Origin: Methylopumilus sp009926035
GTDB taxonomy: Bacteria; Pseudomonadota; Gammaproteobacteria; Burkholderiales; Methylophilaceae
Direction of reading: 5' to 3'
Assembly: GCA_041165405.1 (NCBI GenBank)
Contig: JBEANL010000002.1
Span: 43,152 to 107,151, forward strand
Length of the DNA: 64,000 nt
The stretch's first letter is position 1, and the number at the start of each line of letters is the position of its first letter. This document shows, piece by piece, positions 60,395 through 64,000 of the stretch. The notes beneath the pieces are model-generated. The model had not been told where the DNA came from, searched no databases, and was given only the letters and a program-made list of their open reading frames with translations. A program made the position numbers and the translations under genes.

Positions 60395-61177
60395 CTAGTG
60401 AGATCTTGAAATGAGCAATAATGCGACAGCAATTAACAAAAAAGCGAATATTTTATTAAACATATCAGTATTTAATTTGTTATGTATAGATTTAGCAACA
60501 ACAATACCCGCAATGGATCCAATAAGACAAGAAAGAGCAATATTCCAGTTAATATTTTGCAGAGCTAGGTTACTTGTTAAAACAATAAATAAAGAAATAA
60601 TTGAAATCGTTGTAAGCGAGGTAGCGATAATTGATTGATGCGAAAGTGAAGATAATTTTCTTAATGCAGGCACAATTATAAATCCACCTCCCACACCTAA
60701 CATTCCAGATAAAAATCCAGCTAAACTGCCCGATAGCATCATAAAAAGAGAACATTTTTTTGTCCAAATAAAACGTTTGTTATTTGGATTTTGGTCACAT
60801 GTCATTGTTCCCTTTTGGTTAAGGTCTCCCTTAGACCTTAATGTATTAAATGCTGACCATAATAAAACAATAGAAAATAAAATTGATAGGATGTTATTGC
60901 TTGTGTGATGAGCCACCCAAAGACCCATAGCTGAAAAAATAATCCCAAAAATAGACATTAATATTGCTGCACGATATCTAACATGTCCGTGCTTTAAACC
61001 TAATATAGCGGAGACGCTAGATGCTGATAATATTGTCATAAGGCCAACAGGGGCAGCTTCTGCAATAGTTAATTGAGTGAAGCTTATGATCAGAGGCACG
61101 GATAATATACCTCCTCCTGCGCCCGTCAGACCCATGACTATTCCGAGAAAGAGACCAATTAATAAAAAGATTTCCAT
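60395..61177 (-). CDS. TauE/SafE-family sulfite/organosulfur exporter
   Basis: A 260-residue membrane protein with about eight helices and two related halves. Family blocks: GLTGAGGGILSVPLIISF near 17-34 and GMLGVGGGFIIVPAL near 157-171. Members export sulfite, sulfoacetate or other sulfur compounds. It starts 3 nt from the ArsR gene stop on the same strand, so the two are co-expressed. Together with the dioxygenase next door, whose product is sulfite, it fits as a sulfite exporter. Confidence 0.88.
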   Translation of the reverse strand: MEIFLLIGLFLGIVMGLTGAGGGILSVPLIISFTQLTIAEAAPVGLMTILSASSVSAILGLKHGHVRYRAAILMSIFGIIFSAMGLWVAHHTSNNILSILFSIVLLWSAFNTLRSKGDLNQKGTMTCDQNPNNKRFIWTKKCSLFMMLSGSLAGFLSGMLGVGGGFIIVPALRKLSSLSHQSIIATSLTTISIISLFIVLTSNLALQNINWNIALSCLIGSIAGIVVAKSIHNKLNTDMFNKIFAFLLIAVALLLISRSH

Positions 61178-61179
61178 GG

Positions 61180-61494
61180 TTATGTTTTTCTACAGAATTG
61201 GTTATATAAAAGATTAATCATTTCAACAGCATGTTTATTTTTGAGTTGATAATAAATAAACTTTCCGTCACGCCTTGTTTGCACGATTTTATTTTTACGA
61301 AGAATAGTTAATTGTTGCGATAAGGTTGGTTGTTTGATCTGTGTAGATGCTTCTAATTCTTGGACACACTTTTCTTCTTGAATTAATTGGCACAAAAGAG
61401 CCAATCTATCCGCATTAGAAAATACTTTTAGGTATTTTTCCGCTTCTAAGGCGCTTTTCTGCATTCTTGAATAATTAATAGTCTTTATTGTCAT
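61180..61494 (-). CDS. BigR/SqrR-like ArsR-family persulfide sensor
   Basis: A 104-residue winged-helix repressor. The recognition part QPTLSQQLTILRKNKIVQTRRDGKFIYYQL closely follows BigR/YgaV/SqrR. Cysteines at C43 (EEKCVQELE) and C101 (QFCRKT) match the two conserved cysteines that form a tetrasulfide or disulfide bridge on persulfide exposure in that subfamily; C35 is extra. It is divergent from the persulfide dioxygenase gene across a palindromic AT-rich operator, and co-directional with the TauE exporter. Confidence 0.85.
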   Translation of the reverse strand: MTIKTINYSRMQKSALEAEKYLKVFSNADRLALLCQLIQEEKCVQELEASTQIKQPTLSQQLTILRKNKIVQTRRDGKFIYYQLKNKHAVEMINLLYNQFCRKT

Positions 61495-61506
61495 TTAAAA
61501 TGCTTT

Positions 61507-61533
61507 TATTATATTTTTATATATAATATAATA
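61507..61533. promoter_or_regulatory. AT-rich operator palindrome for the ArsR/BigR-like repressor
   Basis: TATTATATT (61507-61515) and AATATAATA (61525-61533) are perfect inverted repeats with a 9-bp spacer, midway between the divergent ArsR-type and dioxygenase genes. BigR-type repressors bind AT-rich palindromes of similar size in such gaps. It would block both promoters. Confidence 0.65.
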
Positions 61534-61568
61534 AATTTAATTAAATTAACACAATTAATGAGTAACAA

Positions 61569-62318
61569 ATGATATTTAGACAACTATTTGAGCCGCTATC
61601 ATGCACATATACCTATCTTATTGGATGCGAGGAAACGGGAAAAGCTATCTTAATTGATCCTGTAATTGCATCTATGGATCGTGATATTGAAGAACTCAAA
61701 AAACTTAATTTGACCCTTGAGTATTCAATTGATACACATATTCATGCTGATCACATCACTAGTTCTTTGCACTTAAAAGAAAAACTTAAAAGTAAAATTG
61801 CAAATCCTATAGTGGATAAATTACCATGTTCAGATCTATATCTAGAGGAGGGTAAACCCTTGCAGATAGGAAGTATAAGATTAGAATCTCTCCATACGCC
61901 AGGGCATACACCAGGACATTTTGCTTACGTCATTAATAATGCTGTATTGACAGGCGATTCTCTTCTTATTGATGCCTGCGGAAGAACTGATTTTCAGGGG
62001 GGAAGCTCTGAACAACTTTACGTCAGTATCCACAAAAAGCTTTTTACTTTGCCAGATGATTATCTTGTATATCCAGGACATGATTATCAGAAAAGATTTG
62101 TTTCAACTATAAAACAAGAGAAAACTAGGAATTCAAGGTTAGGTAAGAACAAAACATCACAAGAGTTTGTAGAAATTATGAAAAATCTTAATTTGCCTTA
62201 TCCAAAATTTATTGATTATGCTGTAAAAGGTAATCAGTTATGTGGCGTGTGTCCTGATGATCTGCCTGAAAACTTGCAAAATTATTGCAAACAAATGACC
62301 GAGAGTTATCAAGGCTAA
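61569..62318 (+). CDS. ETHE1/Blh-type persulfide dioxygenase
   Basis: A 249-residue metallo-beta-lactamase-fold non-haem iron enzyme that oxidises glutathione persulfide to sulfite and glutathione. The metal motif is H57-I-H59-A-D-H62 (THIHADH), followed by TPGHTPGHFAYV, GDSLLIDACGRTDFQGG, and YPGHDYQ. The G-R-T-D-F-Q stretch is typical of this family rather than of glyoxalase II. It lies upstream of two YeeE/YedE transporters and next to a persulfide-sensing repressor, which strongly supports this role. Confidence 0.88.
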   Translation: MIFRQLFEPLSCTYTYLIGCEETGKAILIDPVIASMDRDIEELKKLNLTLEYSIDTHIHADHITSSLHLKEKLKSKIANPIVDKLPCSDLYLEEGKPLQIGSIRLESLHTPGHTPGHFAYVINNAVLTGDSLLIDACGRTDFQGGSSEQLYVSIHKKLFTLPDDYLVYPGHDYQKRFVSTIKQEKTRNSRLGKNKTSQEFVEIMKNLNLPYPKFIDYAVKGNQLCGVCPDDLPENLQNYCKQMTESYQG

Positions 62319-62332
62319 ACTAACAAATCAAA

Positions 62333-62743
62333 ATGATTATTACTCAATCGCTTATTGGCGGATCAGTCATTGGTATAGCCGTTTCATTATTATTACTTTT
62401 AAATGGGAAAGTATTAGGTGTAAGTGGCATTTTAGGTGGATTATTTAATCTTCCTTTTAGCAAGAACTATTGGAGATTATTTTTTGTAATAGGTCTTCTT
62501 ATATCGCCTTTTATTTACAACGTTTTTTATCCAATCCCATCTGTTGAAATTACTTCTAATAATCTAATGATTGTCATGGGTGGATTATTAGTTGGTTTTG
62601 GAAGTCGATTAGGTTCTGGGTGCACCAGCGGTCACGGAGTATGTGGTGTCGCTAGATTGTCAGTAAGATCTTTAATCGCAACAACGACATTTATCTTATT
62701 TGGGGTATTAACAGTCTATGTGATGCAAAAGGTTTTGATATGA
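62333..62743 (+). CDS. YeeE/YedE-family half-transporter, N-terminal type
   Basis: A 136-residue membrane protein (DUF395) with four hydrophobic segments. The conserved loop GSRLGSGCTSGHGVCGVARLS (about 93-113) carries the cysteine thought to handle thiosulfate or other sulfur in this family. The usual family protein of E. coli (YeeE/TsuA) is about 350 residues and has two such halves, so here the halves are separate genes. It overlaps the next gene by 4 nt (ATGA). Likely imports or exports a sulfur compound made or used by the dioxygenase. Confidence 0.85.
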   Translation: MIITQSLIGGSVIGIAVSLLLLLNGKVLGVSGILGGLFNLPFSKNYWRLFFVIGLLISPFIYNVFYPIPSVEITSNNLMIVMGGLLVGFGSRLGSGCTSGHGVCGVARLSVRSLIATTTFILFGVLTVYVMQKVLI

Positions 62744-63147
62744 CTGTATTAATCTCTTTATTAGTTGGCATTATATTTGGTATGGGTTTAATTATTGCCC
62801 AAATGACTAATCCATCAAAAATTATTGGTTTTCTAACTTTAGGTGAAAATTGGGATCCATCTTTATTATTTGTTATGGCATCTGCAGTCTTTATAAGCTT
62901 TTTTGCTTTTAATTTTGCTAAACAAAAAAAACAAACATTACTTCATTTAAATTTTGAGATACCTAAGCGCACTGATATTGATTTGCCTTTGATAGCAGGC
63001 GCGGCTTTATTTGGAATAGGATGGGGTATTGTAGGCTTATGTCCTGCGCCTGCGATTGTATCTTTAGCATTTGGTAATTCACAAACATTATTGTTTATAG
63101 TATCGATGTTATCGGGAATGTATCTATTTAAATTAATAAAGAAATAA
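62740..63147 (+). CDS. YeeE/YedE-family half-transporter, C-terminal type
   Basis: A 135-residue membrane protein, second half of the pair. It has four hydrophobic segments and the conserved loop GIGWGIVGLCPAPAIVSLA (about 93-111), whose cysteine faces that of the partner half. Begins inside the stop of the previous gene, so the two are made in equal amounts. Most likely acts as a heterodimer with its neighbour. Last gene of the persulfide module before the structured region. Confidence 0.85.
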   Translation: MTVLISLLVGIIFGMGLIIAQMTNPSKIIGFLTLGENWDPSLLFVMASAVFISFFAFNFAKQKKQTLLHLNFEIPKRTDIDLPLIAGAALFGIGWGIVGLCPAPAIVSLAFGNSQTLLFIVSMLSGMYLFKLIKK

Positions 63148-63149
63148 GC

Positions 63150-63164
63150 GTCAAAACTTTTGAC
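63150..63164 (+). terminator. 7-bp palindrome just after the YeeE/YedE pair
   Basis: GTCAAAA-C-TTTTGAC, 2 nt after the stop codon of the second half-transporter. It could be a weak terminator or RNA end structure. No T run follows, so the role is unsure. Confidence 0.4.
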
Positions 63165-63208
63165 ACTTCTTTAACCGAAGATATCCTTTAAAAAGACATT
63201 CAAAATTC

Positions 63209-63279
63209 CTAGCGTCCAGCTAATGGATGGCGGGGTTAGTAAACGTCCTTTAAAAGGACCCTTCAAACTGGGGTGCTAG
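63209..63279 (+). other. possible structured RNA with a three-way junction
   Basis: Nine pairs join CTAGCGTCC (63209-63217) and GGGTGCTAG (63271-63279), with two G-T wobbles. Inside are a short stem CTAA/TTAG (63220-63223, 63236-63239) and a strong 7-bp hairpin GTCCTTT/AAAGGAC (63245-63259). A related stretch, TCCTTTAAAAAGACATTCAAA, occurs at 63184-63204 and recalls 63246-63267 as an imperfect direct repeat. It lies between the sulfur module and a MarR gene, without a coding frame. Not matched to any RNA family I know. Confidence 0.4.
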
Positions 63280-63297
63280 AGTCAAAAGGATTAAATA

Positions 63298-63762
63298 TTA
63301 ATAATCTAAAGGTATATCTTTATAAACCTTATTATGCACCTTCATTTTTTTAGCAAATTTAGTTAAAACTGTATTGAGCTCTTCCAATTCTTCAATATTT
63401 AGTTTTTTTAATGTTGAAGGTATTGCACCCTCTGGCGATTTTGGAGCTTTAGCCATTAATTGCTTACCTTTTGCAGTAATAGTTAAAACAATCATTCTTT
63501 CATCTGTTGGGCTTCGAGTTTTTTCTACAAGGCCTTTTTTAATGAGTTTGTTTACAAGAATACTACATGTCGAAACATGCAGTGTAAGGTTCTTTGCTAG
63601 CTCTGTATTACTTATTCCATTGAAATTATAAATTTGCTGCATGATCCAAAGCTGAGAGCCAGTAAGACCTGTTTTCTTAACGTTATCTTTTAGTTCAGAT
63701 TTAGCTTGAATAAAGATTTCTCTAAAATGTTTTAAGACTTCTTTTTGCAATTTGATTTTCAT
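63298..63762 (-). CDS. MarR-family transcription regulator
   Basis: A 154-residue winged-helix regulator. Helix-turn-helix SNTELAKNLTLHVSTCSILVNKLIKKGLVEKTRSPTDERMIVLTIT near 51-95, with the D-x-R wing typical of MarR. Cysteine C66 sits in the recognition helix and could sense oxidation, though that is unusual placing. It may control the divergent gene that starts near 63908, or the sulfur module. Ligand unknown. Confidence 0.85.
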   Translation of the reverse strand: MKIKLQKEVLKHFREIFIQAKSELKDNVKKTGLTGSQLWIMQQIYNFNGISNTELAKNLTLHVSTCSILVNKLIKKGLVEKTRSPTDERMIVLTITAKGKQLMAKAPKSPEGAIPSTLKKLNIEELEELNTVLTKFAKKMKVHNKVYKDIPLDY

Positions 63763-63907
63763 ACCTCATATTTTACAACTTAAAGCATATTAAGTTTATA
63801 TAATATTATTACATACTTTTATAACAAATAGTTTGACATAAAACTAAATTTAGATTTAAATGATCCCTAATTCTATTTAAGAGGAATCTAACGAATTTAA
63901 TTTTTTG

Positions 63908-64000
63908 ATGAACTCTCAATATCAATTGATGCCGATACCATCATCTGAACCTAGTTGCACTGTTTCTATGGCTCGAAGTTTAGACAAGGGTCGTTCAGAC
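63908..64000 (+). CDS. start of an ORF cut by the right edge
   Basis: An ATG at 63908 opens a frame of 31 codons that runs to the window end without a stop (MNSQYQLMPIPSSEPSCTV...). It is divergent from the MarR gene. A weak likeness to the start of GNAT-type acyltransferases (V-S-M-A-R-S) is seen, but too little sequence is available to call it. The ribosome site is not strong. Confidence 0.4.
   Translation, partial: MNSQYQLMPIPSSEPSCTVSMARSLDKGRSD

Noticed and set aside
63209..63279. tRNA-like or integron attC reading of the folded element
   Set aside because: There is no T loop, CCA or acceptor stem of seven pairs, and the core attC sequences are absent.

Overview
The window looks like the core chromosome of an AT-rich betaproteobacterium with a compact genome. 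The gene orders yicC-gmk-rpoZ-spoT-ridA-recG-ubiC, rimP-nusA-infB-rbfA-truB-rpsO-pnp and rplM-rpsI, the erpA/bactofilin pair, and the cbb3 oxidase/FNR/hemN block all fit that group. The low GC and short intergenic gaps suggest a streamlined lineage of the Methylophilaceae type. That is inference only: no methanol-oxidation gene is in the window. I saw no insertion sequence, prophage, CRISPR array or rRNA.

Layout. Positions 1-3100 hold the end of an RND efflux adaptor, a VIT-type metal transporter, a MarC-type membrane protein, small unknown ORFs and a DUF2788-like gene broken by a stop codon. Positions 3138-15650 form a low-oxygen respiration block: ccoI-ccoS, ccoNOQP, ccoG-ccoH, an FNR regulator with all four cluster cysteines, hemN, a TauE/SafE-like protein and ompW. 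FNR-type palindromes lie in front of ccoI, ccoN, hemN/fnr and ompW. Positions 15657-30290 carry housekeeping genes: hemW, rdgB and rph on the minus strand; yicC, gmk, rpoZ, spoT, ridA, recG, ubiC, tonB, ubiA, rplM, rpsI, argC, bactofilin and erpA on the plus strand. Positions 30294-44260 carry gltA and anmK, then tyrS, the rimP-to-pnp translation/RNA operon, a dksA with a lysine-rich tail, and folD. Positions 44391-49340 hold an exported EF-hand protein, a Pro-Arg-His tRNA cluster, moeB-like, valS, and a TusA-like/rhodanese pair.

Positions 49359-60282 are a looser region: MAPEG, PlsC-like acyltransferase, DUF3147, a FemAB-like acyltransferase, an exported HNH protein, ROK kinase, DedA, a beta-CASP nuclease, cysK, cupin, selO, three small membrane-anchored proteins (two of them tandem paralogues) and tRNA-Phe. 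Positions 60395-63147 form a sulfide/persulfide module: TauE/SafE exporter, a BigR/SqrR-like ArsR repressor, an ETHE1/Blh-type persulfide dioxygenase and two half-size YeeE/YedE transporters around an AT-rich palindromic operator. It is followed by a structured intergenic element and a MarR regulator.

The points I find most worth checking are the dksA lysine-rich tail containing an exact 54-bp duplication, the tandem small-protein paralogues at 59365-60175, the persulfide module with its operator, the stop-interrupted DUF2788-like gene, the apparent CTG start of recG, and the possible structured RNA at 63209-63279.
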